From contig CAWUHX010000362.1 of assembly GCA_963922205.1 (NCBI GenBank), positions 62,001 to 126,000 of the forward strand: a stretch of 64,000 bases of DNA. The letters run 5' to 3'. The stretch is from Romanomermis culicivorax (taxonomy: Eukaryota; Nematoda; Enoplea; Mermithida; Mermithidae). Each line of letters begins with the position of its first letter. Position 1 is the stretch's first letter. A program made the translations under genes and the position numbers. This document shows, piece after piece, positions 1 to 17,192 of the stretch. The notes below the pieces were generated by a model. It was not told the DNA's origin. It worked only from the letters and a program-made list of their open reading frames with translations, and did not search any database.

Positions 1-229
1 TACCTGTAAGACCTCCGACCAGTTGGGAGGGGGTAAATCCGAAATTTTGGGGGGAGGGGGTAGAAAAAAGTCGAAATTTTTCCCAAAAAAGGCCAAAAAA
101 CACACTTTTTTGCAAATTTTTTTAATTTTTTCCAAACTGGGGGGGGGGGGGGGTAAATGATTTTGGGTACAGGGTTGGCCAAGTTGGGGGGCCCCCCCAA
201 CCCCCCCCCCCCCCCGAGGTACTGGTATG
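1..229 (-). mobile_element. MITE-A copy cut by the window edge
   Basis: The window opens inside one terminus (tacctgtaagacc) and the element runs to a mutated opposite terminus (ctggtatg). In between lie long G and C runs and the stretch gtcgaaatttttcccaaaa, which recurs in the copies at 54848-55086 and 62487-62688 on the other strand. It has no coding capacity and lies in what should be an intron of the first maltase gene. Confidence 0.8.
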
Positions 230-5144
<4,915 letters not shown>

Positions 5145-5359
5145 AAAATCATTCCAAATTGAATTTTTTATCTGATAGAGATCGAAAAATCAACTTTGAA
5201 TAACAAACGTCTTTGGTTTTTAATTTTTCTGATGATATCGTTTATGATACATTGAATAAAAAGTGTTCATGTGCGGCTTGTTTGACCATTTTTTCCGTGA
5301 AAATCACATTTTTATCTGAAAAATGCAAGTTTCGAATTAATGTTCAACATTTACTAGCC

Positions 5360-8300
5360 ATGGAATGGTGGAAAACCGGCCCAATTTACGAAGTTTACAT
5401 ACGTTCTTTCAAAGACAGTAATAACGATGGAATTGGAGATATCAAAGGTGCAGTAATCAATTATGTTGTAATTAATGTATTTCTTTTTCCAGTTTTTAGG
5501 TATCGTTGAAAAAATACCATACTTGAATTATTTGGGTGTCAAAGGAATATGGGTGACGCCGTTTTTTCAAAGTGGTGAAGTCGATAACGGATACGATATT
5601 ATCGATCATTGTCAAATTGACCGAAAATTCGGAAATATCGACGATTTCAAAGAATTACTGGACAAAGCTCATCAGTGTGGTAAAAAATATAGAACATTCA
5701 TCCAAAAAAGCTAATAAAAAATATTGATTTTCTACGCAGGTATCCATGTTATAATTGATGTGATAGCCAATCATACTTCCGATCAATGTACCTGGTTTCA
5801 AAAAAGTATCCAGCGGATAGATCCTTACACGGACTTCTATATATGGCGAGATGGGAAAATTGATCTCGAAACTGGTGATAAACTCCCTCCCACTAATTGG
5901 GCTAGTCGTTTCGGTAATTTAAAAATTCGAATCCTTTTTTTTAGGTCTAAAGTCTGTATTTATAAAAGTTTTCTTTGACTACCTAGAATGAGCCATACAT
6001 GTAAAACAATCATTCATTAGTAGCTAAAATTGTGAAAATCAAGATTCTAGTGTTTAAAAATATTTTGTGGATGATCCCAACAATATCCGTTAATTTTTAG
6101 CCATCTTTGTTATATGTGTGAAGAAAAATGGGCGCCTAAAACAAAACTTCTCAAACCATTAATTTGTTTATCGTTTGTACAAATTGTTGTTTTTCGATAA
6201 AAGTCCTTTAGCTAAAAATCAGAGGTGCTAAGTAGTTGAAGTTATTTTTTGAATATTGAAAGGTCTAGAATCGCTAATCAGTGTACAAGAATTTCCGTAA
6301 ATTTTTGTCAGCAGGTAGAAGACATCGTAGACCCAATAGAAAAATTTTTGGTGTGTCTGAGCTTCAGCGGTAGATATGGTGATTTTGATGAAAAAATGAA
6401 AATTTTTGCTCTCAAATTTTAATGTTTCGAGCGCTGCTGCGTTCTCAATACACACTTTACACTAATAACTTCTACCGTAAGTTTCAGATCATTCATTCGC
6501 CCAATATTAGGCAAATTTACAGAACACGATGTCGGATGTACTTAACCTGCAAAAGTTGAAAGAAGTCGATGTCAAAAAAAGAAAAAATTGAAAATTTTCT
6601 AAAATTATCATTTTTTTCTCTTTTTTTCTGAAAATCAAATCTTGATTTGATTTTCAGACGAAATGAATATAATTTTCGTTCCTAACGCATCAAGTTAACC
6701 AAATATGTGATTTTCAGGTAGCGTCAATTTTTTAGAGTTGAATCCTACCAGAAATCCTGCCGTAATTGATTAAAATCAAACCTTTCTTTAAACCTTGTCA
6801 GAAATAAATTTGTTTTTTAAACGGTGCCAAAAAAGCTAATGAATCAATATTATATTATATTGAAAAATAATTTTCAGACACCCTTCATTTTGTATTGTTC
6901 AACATACATTTTTGAACAGTGGTTTTTTCTAGATTGTCAAGTTACTGCGGCTTTTTCGATTAACGTTCACATGCATAAATTTTGGCCTAAGCCCGCTAGG
7001 GTAGTAGGCTAAATTTTTGGGCAATAAGTCGAACAATTTAGACCTCCTTTAGACTTTTTATGCATACCAATTTCTCCAAATTGGAGTCCATATATTTGGG
7101 ACACCTTGAAATGTTTCATTTCCACAGGAGGCTCGGCGTGGACATTCGATAAGACGAGAAAGCAATATTATATGCATACTTTTCATCCACAACAACCAAA
7201 TTTGAACTGCCGAAATCGCTCGGTTATGGAAGAAATTTTGAAAATTCTTAAATTTTGGATTGATTTAGGCGTCGATGGATTCAGATTGGACGCCGTAAAG
7301 CATATGGTATGCGACGCTCAATTTAGAGACAATGCGACTGAAGAGCTTTATTTTTCGTTCAAAGGGAGGATGCATATAAAAGTAAAAATATGATGTATCC
7401 AAAAATGATGCGTGTCGCAAGAGGAAATGAGATCGTTTCGTATTCAGAGTAAAAATTATTCTAGTAAGAAACATGTGTCAAAGTTCGACTTGTCTTCGAT
7501 TATTACAGGAGGCGAAATGAAAGGATTGGATCCTAGTTTTTGGTCAATTTTTTGATTATTCAAATTCAGTGAAAACGTCATTGTTGAATCAACTTCGACG
7601 TAAAAACAACAACACAACGAAATCCATATTCACGATGATCTGGTGTGGTGGTAATTGGCAAATTAAATTTTTCAGAAATCCATGACACTCAAATGGCGGT
7701 CAATCAAAAAGGAGAAATCAAAAACTTTTTTCACCATCGAATTGTCAATTTTTCAAGAGCTATTCCGTAGTAAATCTACATAATTTGTCAATCGTTTTAT
7801 TTGCACGTTTTGCACTTTTTGGAAAAACTTTTGGAATTTATCGCACATAACGGAAACTTTCGATCGATAAAGTCTTAGATTTTTGAGTTTTCTATGATAT
7901 CCATAAAAATGTGCATTTTCGAGTAAAGAGTAAAAACGCCAAAATTTTCCGTATTAAAGATAATAATTTAATTTGTGTTTTCTATCACAGTCGCTGACGT
8001 TGAATTGCTTAATAAATTTTTAGATTTTTGAAATTTTTGCGTACTGCGGATTGACCCTTGGCCCGAATGATAGAAATAACATCAAAAAGTGCTTTATTAC
8101 TGTACTGCAAACTAAAATTAATCTACATTTTTAGGGTATAAACACAAAAACAATATACATGTAACCGAGCTCTGATATCTGTGGGGGGTCATGCAACTTT
8201 TTTATGGGCAGGATCATCGATCGCCCAAATTTTTATGGGGTTTTTGAAGGAGACAAATTTCAATTTCTTCGCTCAAAAGTCATAAAGCCAGTTCGAAAAA

Positions 8301-11300
8301 TCGTAATTTTTGTCTGAAAACATCGTCAAAATATGTATTCATGGCGCGAAACCTAGAGAAAATCGACTCTTCTGACCTTTTCTTGTTCAAAAATGACCCC
8401 TTTCTTCCAGAAATTAACAATTTTTTAGTTTTTTTCGATTAAAAGAATGATGTTCCAATGGCTAGGCCACTTCAGCCATTTATGTGTCAAATCTTGGAGG
8501 TCACTATCCCATGATTTTTGGGCATACATATGATTGAGGAGAGCGCCATAAGAACCGACCTAGTCTAAAGATTAATTTCTGACGAACAAATCAGTAAGAT
8601 CAGAGAATGGTGGATAGTTTACTGAAAGTCGAACGAAACGGCTTAGTTCATCATTTATTAAAGTGAACTGCAGTTCGTAATTTTTTCGATATATCCACAA
8701 ATTATTTGATTTCATTCTATTACATTCTCCAGGCGAATCAGCGATTCGACTACGATCAACCGGAAATTTTTTCCCTTCTTCGAACAATAACCGATTACGT
8801 GAAAAAACGGTCTAGGATCGAAAATCGATCTATTCTAATCATGACCGAAGCATATACTAGCTCGGAAAATATTGGCAAATATTTTACGGAAGCCGGCGCC
8901 GATATGCCGCTCAATTTTTGTTTAACTCAGTGGAATTGGGAAACGTCGAATGCTGTGGATCTCGAACAAATGATTAACCAATCGCTAACGATAGGGAAGG
9001 AAAATAACTTTTGGTTGAATTGGGTTGTAGGAAATCACGATAGGAGTCGAATTGGAAGCAGACTTAAAGCTGATTCGAACGGGGGGATTATTGATCAAGT
9101 GAATATGCTGATGTTTCTCCTTCCAGGTATTTGACTTTTTGTACCTTTTTTCATTTGCATTTCTTGAATTTTATTTTGTTTCTTTGCGCATAAATCAACA
9201 GGAATACATCGTCCTTTCAATCTTTTTGTCTTACCAAAGTTTTTAATATAACAGAAATTTTTGTGAGAGACGTGTTATATTTTGTTACAGTATATGGTAT
9301 ACTGTAATCTCTTAATCAAAACTGTATAACTTATACTTTCTATGGCGTATCCCCATTACAGTGAAACTCAAAATAGCGAGACTGAAAACAGCGAAGTCTC
9401 TGAACAGTGATTCTCAATACAGCGAAATCTCAATAGAGCGATGCTCAAAGCAGCGACTTCTCAAAACAGCGAATAGTAAAAATTCCTATGCATTAGGGTA
9501 AACGCACACATCATTTTTATAATAAATATGCAAATTAGATATATTAAAATGCTTTTTGCTAGTTGAGTCTATTTTTAGTTGCATTTTTAATTTTCACATG
9601 CTTTTGTGCTGCAGTATCGATGGATCAAATAAAATAAAATAAAACTAGCTAATAAAATGAAATGAGTAAAATAATTAAGCAGTAAAGGCAGAACAAAAAA
9701 CAAATAATAAAGAAACGAAAAAAATAATGTAATAAAAAGTAGTTAAAAAATTGAAGAAAAGTACACAACCTGAAAAAATTTAAACAACAAGAACACAAAG
9801 TGGCTCAAAATAAGAAGAGTTTAAAAAGGCAGTAAGTCAGTAAAGGAAAAAAGAAACAAAAAACATGCATGCAGATATGTCAATAATAAACAAACCAGAA
9901 TAAAATGTTTTAGTCGTGAAAACACATGCTATAGAGCTATAATTTCAGAAATCTGGCGATTCGTGCCAAAATGTGTGACAAGCATCATTCACCAGATTGA
10001 AATGGAGGACCAAATAGGTGTCTTTGGCGCATGGCCCATTTGGACCTCATTTTTCCATTCTAAAGATAATATTTTTGAAAATTCGTTATTTTGAGAATCG
10101 GTTCTGAGACTTCGCTATTTTGAGAATCGCTGTTTTGAGACATCGCTTTATTGAGACTTCGCTGTATTGAGAATCGCTATTTTGAGACATCGCTGTTTTG
10201 AAAATCGCTGTATTGAGTTTCGCTGTTGTGTGTTTCGCTGAAGCCTTGAGCCTTTCTATTAACTTCTTATCTCATTGTTCGTTTGTTACTATATGTATAT
10301 TGTCGTTTTTGCAATTCTATTCTTTTGTTTATAGTTTTTTGCTTTACGCCTATACATTATTTTGTTTAGGAACGCCCATTTTTTACTACGGTGAAGAATT
10401 GGGCATGCTGGACAGCGATATTTCTTTCGCAGATTGCGTCGATGAAGTTGGAAAAAAATTAGGACCCGAAGAATATAAAAAAAGAACTAGGGATCCTTGT
10501 CGAGCACCATTCCCCTGGACGGATGAAATACCAAATGCTGGATTTACTTCTCCCGTCGCGAAATCGTGGTTACCATTGCCAAAAAATTGCAAAGGTAGAA
10601 AGTTTTTTTGTAAATAGTATTAGGTTGACCCAAAAGGTTTTCTTTGTGCACGGGTTTCTTTCATTTTCTTTCTGTTGTTTTCTGTTTGTTTCTATTTTGT
10701 GTTTTGTTAACTGTTTTTTTTGTTTTCTGGTGAACATTTTTTTTACAACCTGAAAATCAAATTTTTGTGAATATTCAACTGACAAACTCTAAGAATGTTT
10801 CAAATCTTATGAGTTGTAGCTTCCAAAGGCGTTCCAAAACACAATTTGCAGCTTCAAAAGTTCTTGTCCAATTTTTTCGACGTCCTGTGACTTCCTCCGT
10901 GTCGACTTTTTTTCTGGTGCCGGTCCCGGTGCCTTATACCATAGTATGTTAAGCGTAAGATTAGAGTAAAAAGATTACAAGCATATTATGCACATAAGGG
11001 GGATGTGGGGGCTCTGGACCCCGACAGATTTTGATTGAACCTCAGCTGGTTCTTGCTGACCCCCAGCAAATTTAAGCCTCTAGCATTTATCAAATCGATG
11101 ATGGACAAAAGGAGAGAAAATGAAGAAGCAAACATCATAAGAATGAAAATGATGCTGTAGTTCAACGGTTTTTTCTAAACAATCATACTTAATTCCAAAC
11201 GAGTAACATTAAAACTTTAAAAAGTCCTGACCAGGCGAATAATTCAACATATTTGACTCATATAGACAGAGGAATATGCTGCTTGGATGTCAGAAGACCT

Positions 11301-14300
11301 TTCTTCTTGTTATCAAGAAAAAAATTTCATCCCACCCGCTGTCCAGGCTGACCCCTAGCAGAATTTCCATGCTGTGTATGTATGGTTACAGGAATATTTT
11401 TTCTCGCTCAATCACATGCTGGAGTAATGAATCAAATTACGATTATTTTAGAAAGTTATAAAAAGGAAGTCAAGGAAATCCCAATTAATTGTATCCAAAT
11501 TTTTGGGCCAACATAAAACGCCTACTTGCCAAAACGCCCACCAGAAAAATGGTGCTTTCAACATCCTTTTTATTTCTTAGGCGTTTTGGGCGGTTTGGCC
11601 ATTTTAACACAAAATGTTTTTCAAGGCTTTTTGGGCGGTTTGGCGTTTTACAAAAAGGTTTTTTCGGCGTTTTGGGTGTCTTAACAGAGTAGATCTTTTT
11701 CGACGTTTGGGGCATTTTGGACGTTGTACAGAAAAGGATACTATCCGACGTTTTAACAGAAAAGCTGATTTTCGGTGTTTGGCATTTTGGGCCTTTACAC
11801 AAAAGACAAACTTTTTAGCGTCTTGCATCGCTTTCATAGCATTTTTTTATTTCTAGAAAATGTGAAATTAAACGGGCCAACATAAAACGCCTACTTGCCA
11901 AAACGCCCACCAGAAAAATGGTGCTTTCAACATCCTTTTTATTTCTTAGGCGTTTTGGGCGGTTTGGGCATTTTAACACAAAATGTTTTTCAAGGCTTTT
12001 TGGGCGGTTTGGCGTTTTACAAAAAGGTTTTTTCGGCGTTTTGGGTGTCTTAACAGAGTAGATCTTTTTCGACGTTTGGGGCATTTTGGATGTTGTACAG
12101 AAAAGGATACTATCCGACATTTTAACAGAAAAGCTGATTTTCGGTGTTTGGCATTTTGGGCCTTTACACAAAAGACAAACTTTTTAGCATCTTGCATCGC
12201 TTTCATAGCATTTTTTTATTTCTAGAAAATGTGAAATTAAACGGGCCAACATAAAACGCCTACTTGCCAAAACGCCCACCAGAAAAATGGTGCTTTCAAC
12301 ATCCTTTTTATTTCTTAGGCGTTTTGGGCGGTTTGGGCATTTTAACACAGAATGTTTTTCAAGGCGGTTTGGGCGGTTTGGCGTTTTACAAAAAGGTTTT
12401 TTCAGCATTTTGGGTGTCTTAACAGAGTAGATCTTTTTCGACGTTTGGGGCATTTTGGACGTTGTACAGAAAAGGATACTTTCCGACGTTTTAACAGAAA
12501 AGCTGATTTTCGGCGTTTGGCATTTTGGGCCTTTACACAAAAGACAAACTTTTTAGCGTCTTGCATCACTTTCATAGCATTTTTTATTTCTTTGGAGTTT
12601 TACGCGTTTTGCAGAAAAGTAAAATTTTTCTTTCGCCTTACAAGTATGTCTATGTATGTGTGGAAAAGTGTGAAAACAACAGCTGACCAATTAGCATATT
12701 TTCTTGTTCGTCTGTCTCCATATAAAAATTAAAAATACAGAAATGGCCAACGAATGAAAGAAAATTTGCCATAGAAAAGCAAGTATCAAAAGCCAAAAGT
12801 GTAGGTCAAGGCAAAAGAAGAAAAACAGTCGAAATTCGGATGCATGAAGTTCACGGGCTAGGTTTTTTTCAGTGAGTGCATAGGAACAAAAAGAAAACAA
12901 GTAAACCCAACAATGAGAAAAGTAAAGATTATGTAATAAGTGTAATATGCCAATGAATTTTGTCAAGAAGCAGCAGTCCACCGATGGTTTTGTGTGGAAT
13001 TGTAGTTCCTGCAGAAAACAAACTTCCATACGAACTGATTCAATATTTGCCAACAGTGCACTTAGTCTATCAAATGGAACTTTATTATTATTCTTCTTTT
13101 GTAATGATACGCCCACCTATATGGTTCAACGTTTTCTTGGCAGTTCAGTGAACTATATGACTATTTTGGCTTGGTACGAAAAATTTCGAGATTTATGCTC
13201 AACGTTTTTGATCAGCAAGCCATTAATATTTGACGCTGACGTATTTATTGGGGACAAAGCCCATGAAGTTGAAATTGACGAATCGTTTTTTTGGAAAGAA
13301 GGCTAAAAATGACAGAGGCACAAGCAAACAAAATTGCTTAGTTTTTGGAATCATCGAAAAAAAAGGAAAAAAGTGTGTGCTGGGTACCGACCAATTCAAG
13401 AGAGATTCTGATACCCTTGATAGAAAATCATATTCCAAAAACGACCAAAATATTCCATGATGGTCTTTCAACTTATTCCAAACTTCATGAGCTGGGTTAT
13501 GAGCACAGTGTAGTTTTCCATAATAAGGAATTCGTTACAGAAGATGGCGTCCACACAAACACGATAGAAGGCGCCTGGGGCTTGGTGAAGCAAAAAATAG
13601 CATCAATGCATGGAATCAAGTCGCACGATCGTTTGGCAGCCCATTTGGATGAATTCTCCTTTAGACAAAACTTTAAAGATGTTAAAGGGTCCATTTTTGA
13701 CATTTTCATTGAAAAGCTGGCTGGAGTGAATGAATTTTGATATATAAATTATAGTAACTTATTCGTACTTCATCCTTTTATCTTACTTTACATTAAGTTT
13801 GTGTGTCATTAATCATTATTGTAAAATTATTACGAGTATTTACTATGTGTTTCTCAAATAGATTACAGTGTGAAAATAAGCAGAGTTACAATGTGTACAT
13901 TCATATGGAGCAGCTTTACAATGTTCAGGCGATAAAGTGTTGACTTCAGGAAATATGTGAATACTTGAAAATAAAAAAAGGAAAACAATACATGTGCAGC
14001 TCCAAATTTTTGGAGAGGTGGCTGACCCTGATTTTTTGGGCCCAAGATCCCACAAAATATATGTCAAACATTTTTTTTTCGAGTATTTCATGCATAAAAA
14101 ACTTCAAAATCTAAACCTCTGGGGGGTATATGTACGCTTCCTGTATCCTCCTCGCACATGTGTGCTTGAAACCTGCAAACTATACCTAAAAAAATTCAAA
14201 ACAACTTAAAAAGCTCAAAATGACTTAAAACGCAAAAATGCCTTAAAATGCCAACATAACGCCCTAAAACGCCCAAAAAGCCTTAAAATGCCCAAAACGC

Positions 14301-15592
14301 CTTAAAATGCCAAAACGCCTCAAAATGTCAAAACGCCTTAAAATGCCAAAACGCCTTAAATTGCCAAAATGCCCAAAACGCCTTAAAATGCCGAAACGCC
14401 TCAAAATGCCCAAAACGCCTTAAAATGCCAAAACGCCTCAAAATGCCAAAATGCCCAAAACGCCTTAAAATGCCCAAAACGCCCTTTCATACATAATGAA
14501 CCTCTAAAACTCCTAAAACGCCCAAAACGCCTGCTCATAAAAGGGACCCCTATGTTTAACATGTACGTAGGCTCTTTAGGTTGGGCCAAATTTTTAGCCG
14601 TAATATTGAAGTCTTGAAAATTAAACACCGGAGGATCTTGCTTTTTCACATAGATTTTTTTTTGCTGAAGAAATATATGTATGAAAGTCCAGGATTTCCA
14701 TCGTGCTTATATCCTGATGTCAGAGCCAAATTGATCAATGTTCCAAAAATGTTGGTTAAGACAACGAATTTGAAGTTGATAATCAGGCTTTTATATAGAA
14801 TATGAATTCTGTTTGCATGTATCGGTATTTTCATGCGTTTTTAGATGCTGATTTCCATAGAAAATTAACTTTAATAATGCAAATCACAACATCACTGCTA
14901 ATAGATGTAGTAGAATCATCATTGCCAAAATAGCTAGCACCGGGCCGGTGTCAGGTACTATAGCACCTGCACCAGTGCATGGGACATCGCTATTTTGTAC
15001 CCTAAGAAAATCCTCTGCGAAACTGTCAAAATTTTTGTACTGGGCAAAGAAAACTGACTACAGTAAGCTCAATAATTCTCTTATGAAAATTATAAATTCA
15101 GCTTGAAACATGGAAGATTGAAATTTTTTCTCATTTACATTAAAACTTTAATTTTCAGATATTTGCGTTGATAAGCAAACGCTGAACATGAAATCTCATT
15201 TGAACTTCTTCCGAGAATTGAACATTTTCGTCGGCGAAAAAATTCGTGTCAACGATTTTGATGGAGCGGGTGACTCAATTACGATATTGAAACTCAATTC
15301 GGAGCCAAACATTCTCGTTTTTACGAGAAATTCGAAGCACGGTGGAAAAGTTTTGACTAATTTTCTAGTCATTTTGCATTTCGGCTGTAAAAAGATGGGG
15401 AATGACGACGATTTTTCCATAATTGATTTGTTAACGCTGACCGATTTGAACGAAAAAAAGAAAAACACCGGAATTAGTGGAAAAGTGCTTCTCAAAACAC
15501 CGAACGTCCATCATTTGAACCTAAATGATTCGGTCTGTTTGAATAATATCAAAATTCGTCCCTCAGAAGGATTGGTAATTCAGTTGATTTGA
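5360..15592 (+). CDS. GH13 alpha-glucosidase (maltase), complete, 7 exons
   Basis: Maltase paralogue of the preceding gene. Exons 5360-5447, 5500-5679, 5740-5913, 7128-7381, 8733-9126, 10370-10594 and 15159-15592 join in phase to 1749 nt (582 aa, stop TGA). Catalytic residues: nucleophile D202 in GFRLDAVKH, acid/base E271 in [10 protein letters not shown]335 in VGNHDRSR, plus DVIANH and QPNLN. The length fits the mature part of insect maltases. The start is odd: the protein begins directly at [10 protein letters not shown], where family members normally have about 20 hydrophobic residues first. The in-frame sequence upstream (back to 5213) has no ATG and no signal-like stretch, and the previous gene's stop is only 215 bp away. 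Either a tiny 5' exon was missed or the enzyme is not secreted. It lacks the GVDG intron of its neighbour. The last intron is 4.6 kb and packed with repeats. Family assignment is certain; substrate preference is not readable. Confidence 0.93.
5914..7127. other. Maltase intron 3, nothing recognised
   Basis: AT-rich intron DNA of 1.2 kb between a clear donor (tcg/gtaattt) and acceptor (tttccacag). Short open frames occur on both strands but none resembles a protein. I recognise no repeat terminus here. Confidence 0.6.
7382..8732. other. Maltase intron 4 with a MITE-B copy
   Basis: The intron lies between donor aaa/gtaaaaata and acceptor tctccag. Its second half (about 8154-8556) is a MITE-B copy. 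The first half shows nothing I can identify. Confidence 0.6.
8154..8556 (+). mobile_element. MITE-B copy
   Basis: Starts with atacatgtaaccgagctctg and continues with the family hallmarks: a G-run, then caattttttcgc-like blocks, gtaatttttgtctgaaaa, tatggcgcgaa, and near the end ccaatggctaggcc. The far terminus is eroded. It has no coding capacity. Confidence 0.7.
9358..10243 (-). mobile_element. FB-array element, copy 1 (maltase intron 5)
   Basis: The left arm (about 9360-9475) is a run of 15-16 bp units of the type acagcgaagtctcaaa / acagcgattctcaata. The right arm (about 10085-10240) is the same array inverted (tttgagaatcgctg). The core matches, in reverse orientation, the cores of the copies at 30463-31296 and 50053-51167, including a segment with acatgctatagagc and accagattgaaatggag. 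It contains no open frame of note. A target-site duplication was not found. Confidence 0.85.
10985..11375 (+). repeat. Dispersed repeat shared with 36498-36865
   Basis: Both segments run in the same orientation through atgcacat, cagattttgattga, a tract of agaa/gaagaag codon-like sequence, cataagaatgaaaatgatgc and a gacccatcc-like end. They are about 70-80 percent alike by eye. One frame of the second copy is open for some 35 codons and rich in Lys, Arg and Glu, so the repeat may derive from coding DNA, but I recognise no protein. Confidence 0.65.
11505..12597. repeat. Three near-identical 369-bp tandem repeats
   Basis: The phrase gggccaacataaaacgcc starts at 11505, 11874 and 12243, giving an exact period of 369 bp. 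The copies differ at only a few positions, so amplification is recent. Each unit is filled with smaller ggcgttttgggcggttt-type words. The unit is a multiple of three, so matching open frames of 77-126 codons appear on both strands in every copy. I regard these as artefacts of the repeat, not genes. Confidence 0.9.
12947..13740 (+). pseudogene. Merlin / IS1595-type transposase relic, frameshifted
   Basis: Pieces in three frames line up as one DDE transposase of the ISXO2-like (IS1595/Merlin) family. First comes a zinc-ribbon-like WNCSSC, then a helical stretch with [13 protein letters not shown], then EIDESFF with the first Asp. The reading then moves frame inside the T-run near 13285 to give [11 protein letters not shown], and moves frame again near 13380 before FHDGLSTY (second Asp) and [12 protein letters not shown] (catalytic Glu). 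The last frame stops at 13740. With two frameshifts it cannot encode a working enzyme. Merlin elements make 8-9 bp target duplications, but I could not fix the ends of this one. The GGCGTTT-rich repeats on its left and the inverted AAACGCC-rich array on its right may be parts of its arms; that is inference. Confidence 0.8.
14212..14540. repeat. Minisatellite, about 18-bp unit (ttaaaatgccaaaacgcc)
   Basis: Repeats of ccttaaaatgcc and caaaacgcc, with shortened and expanded units, run for about 330 bp. The words are the reverse complement of those in the 369-bp repeats at 11505-12597. Open frames here are low-complexity artefacts. Confidence 0.85.
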
Positions 15593-15980
15593 GAAACGTT
15601 GAAACAGTGTTTTTGTTATTTTTTCTCGAAAGTAAAGCTTTAATTGTAGTGGATGTTTCCATAAACGGCGGCACTTCGTGCTGATATTTCTCCAAGGGGT
15701 TATAGTAGTATCCTAGAAAATAATGCACGTTAGTTTTTAAGATTCAAATTATTACTTTACTGTATCTTGAAATTTCTAGTTCTTGACATTGTCGTCATTA
15801 GTTTTTTTGCGCCGGTCAAACACGGCTCTTGGCCGAAAAATTTGTAACTTTACGCCAAATGGCAGATTCTTTTGACATGTCAGAGTTGAAATTTCATTGA
15901 CTTCAAAAGAAGTAGATGCTCAAAATGCGAAATTCCACGCAGAAATAATTAATTATGGAAATGATGATTTCTCTTCTCCA

Positions 15981-16501
15981 CACTTTTTTTCCACGAACTC
16001 GTTTCCACAAATGTGGAAAGGGGTCAAATTTTTTTTCCACATGTGGAAAAAATTTTTGTCGTCTTAAAATCTTTGTTTTTCGCTTGAAAATACTCATAAA
16101 GGCTTTTTTGTGAGGTTGTCTACACAGCAAAAATGACCTGCTGATCTCAAATATAGTTATCAAATGCCATACTCTGATCAAAGTCGCCCCTGATTAAAGT
16201 CACCCCGCTTTACCTTAATATTAGATAGCCCGAGATGATGAAAACTATTAAAGATTAAATTGTAAGTGAATGTAGACATGCTAAAAGCTGCGCCTGAGCT
16301 TGGTAATAAATAATGATTATTAGAGTCATAACCGGCGCGCCGGAAAATTTTGAGATTTTGACCTCCTAAAATGCATCGAAATGCATCTTTTCAATATTAA
16401 AGCCCAAAATTTGTCTTCCACATTTGTGGAAAGACCTCAAAAAAATTTTCCACATTCCAGACTTTTTCCACATTTTAGTGCAAATGTGGAAAAAAACAGT
16501 G
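15981..16501. mobile_element. hAT-W copy, word TTCCACA
   Basis: Starts CACTTTTTTTCCACG and ends GTGGAAAAAAACAGTG. The words ttccaca and tgtggaa recur at both ends, in pairs forming palindromes such as tttccacaaatgtggaaa, and the core shares ataaccggcgcgccgg with the full copy at 62697-63655. The flanking 8-mers (CTTCTCCA and CTCGGTAG) do not match, so one end is probably lost or rearranged. Confidence 0.75.
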
Positions 16502-16954
16502 CTCGGTAGTCGGTTTGCCTTTGCCTTTTAAACGCAGAGAAACCTGAAAATTGAGGCGTGACACCCAAGACGGTTGGGCCCAGAACCCAAATATTGCTAT
16601 CCCCACCATACCCGTATCCAGGATTTTTAAAAAAGGGTGGAATTTTTCAAAAATTTTTTGGAATTTACTGAATAAAAAAAAATCATTTTTGCAGTAAAGA
16701 CGACTTACTTTCAGTTAGTTATGTGTGCTTGAATTAGTGGCTAAATTCTTTGTTTGACGAAAAGTATGTAAATGTAATAATTTAATTTGGAAATTGTGAT
16801 GTATAAGTACGATAATGATATTGCTGAAAATTCTTTTTTAAAAAAAATTTAGGGGAAATTTCCCCTCTTCCCCCTCTAAATACGGGTATGATCCCCACCG
16901 AGCTTAGTCGAAACTCTGAAAATTTGGCCGAGTGAATTTTTGTGTTTTGGGAGC

Positions 16955-17192
16955 CAGTGTTTTTTTTGCACGAGCTCTTTTGCACGGTGCAAAAAAATCA
17001 CCAAAAAAGTTTTGCACGCCAAAAAAATTTTGAAATTTGGACCTACTAAAATGCACCAAAATGCATCTTTTCTATATGAAAATACCAAATTTTTTTCCAC
17101 AATTGATAAATATTTTTTTGCACAGTGCAAAAAACCTGAAAAAAAGTTTTGCACGAGCGGAAAAAGTTTTGCACAGTGCAAAAAAAACACTG
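16955..17192. mobile_element. hAT-W copy, word TTGCAC, with 8-bp TSD
   Basis: Starts CAGTGTTTTTTTTGCACG and ends GTGCAAAAAAAACACTG. The flanking 8-mers are TTGGGAGC (16947-16954) and TTTGGAGC (17193-17200), matching at 7 of 8. Six or more ttgcac/gtgcaa words fill both ends, several as palindromes (ttgcacagtgcaa). Short terminal inverted repeats with an 8-bp TSD are hAT features. The core ggacctactaaaatgcacc is shared with the other hAT-W copies. Confidence 0.85.

Larger units (their letters stand above)
10595..15158. other. 4.6-kb last intron of the complete maltase gene
   Basis: From donor aaag/gtagaaag to acceptor attttcag. In order it holds unassigned AT-rich DNA, a dispersed repeat (10985-11375), three 369-bp tandem repeats (11505-12597), a Merlin-type transposase relic (12947-13740), an 18-bp minisatellite (14212-14540) and about 600 bp in which I see nothing. 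Confidence 0.8.

Noticed and set aside
5213-5359. Extended N-terminus for the complete maltase
   Set aside because: The frame is open upstream but begins at a non-ATG codon, contains no in-frame ATG before 5360, and does not resemble a signal peptide.
11485-12732. Matching open frames of 77-126 codons on both strands in the 369-bp repeats
   Set aside because: The repeat length is a multiple of three and stop-poor, so every copy opens the same frames on both strands. The products are low-complexity and have no domain.
14212-14540. CRISPR-like look of regularly spaced short repeats
   Set aside because: Repeat and spacer are equally repetitive, the unit is about 18 bp, and the setting is a eukaryotic intron. 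It is a minisatellite.
16320-16345. GGCGCGCCGG-like hairpins as bacterial-type terminators or regulatory stems
   Set aside because: They recur in the core of every hAT-W copy and belong to the transposon, not to a gene.
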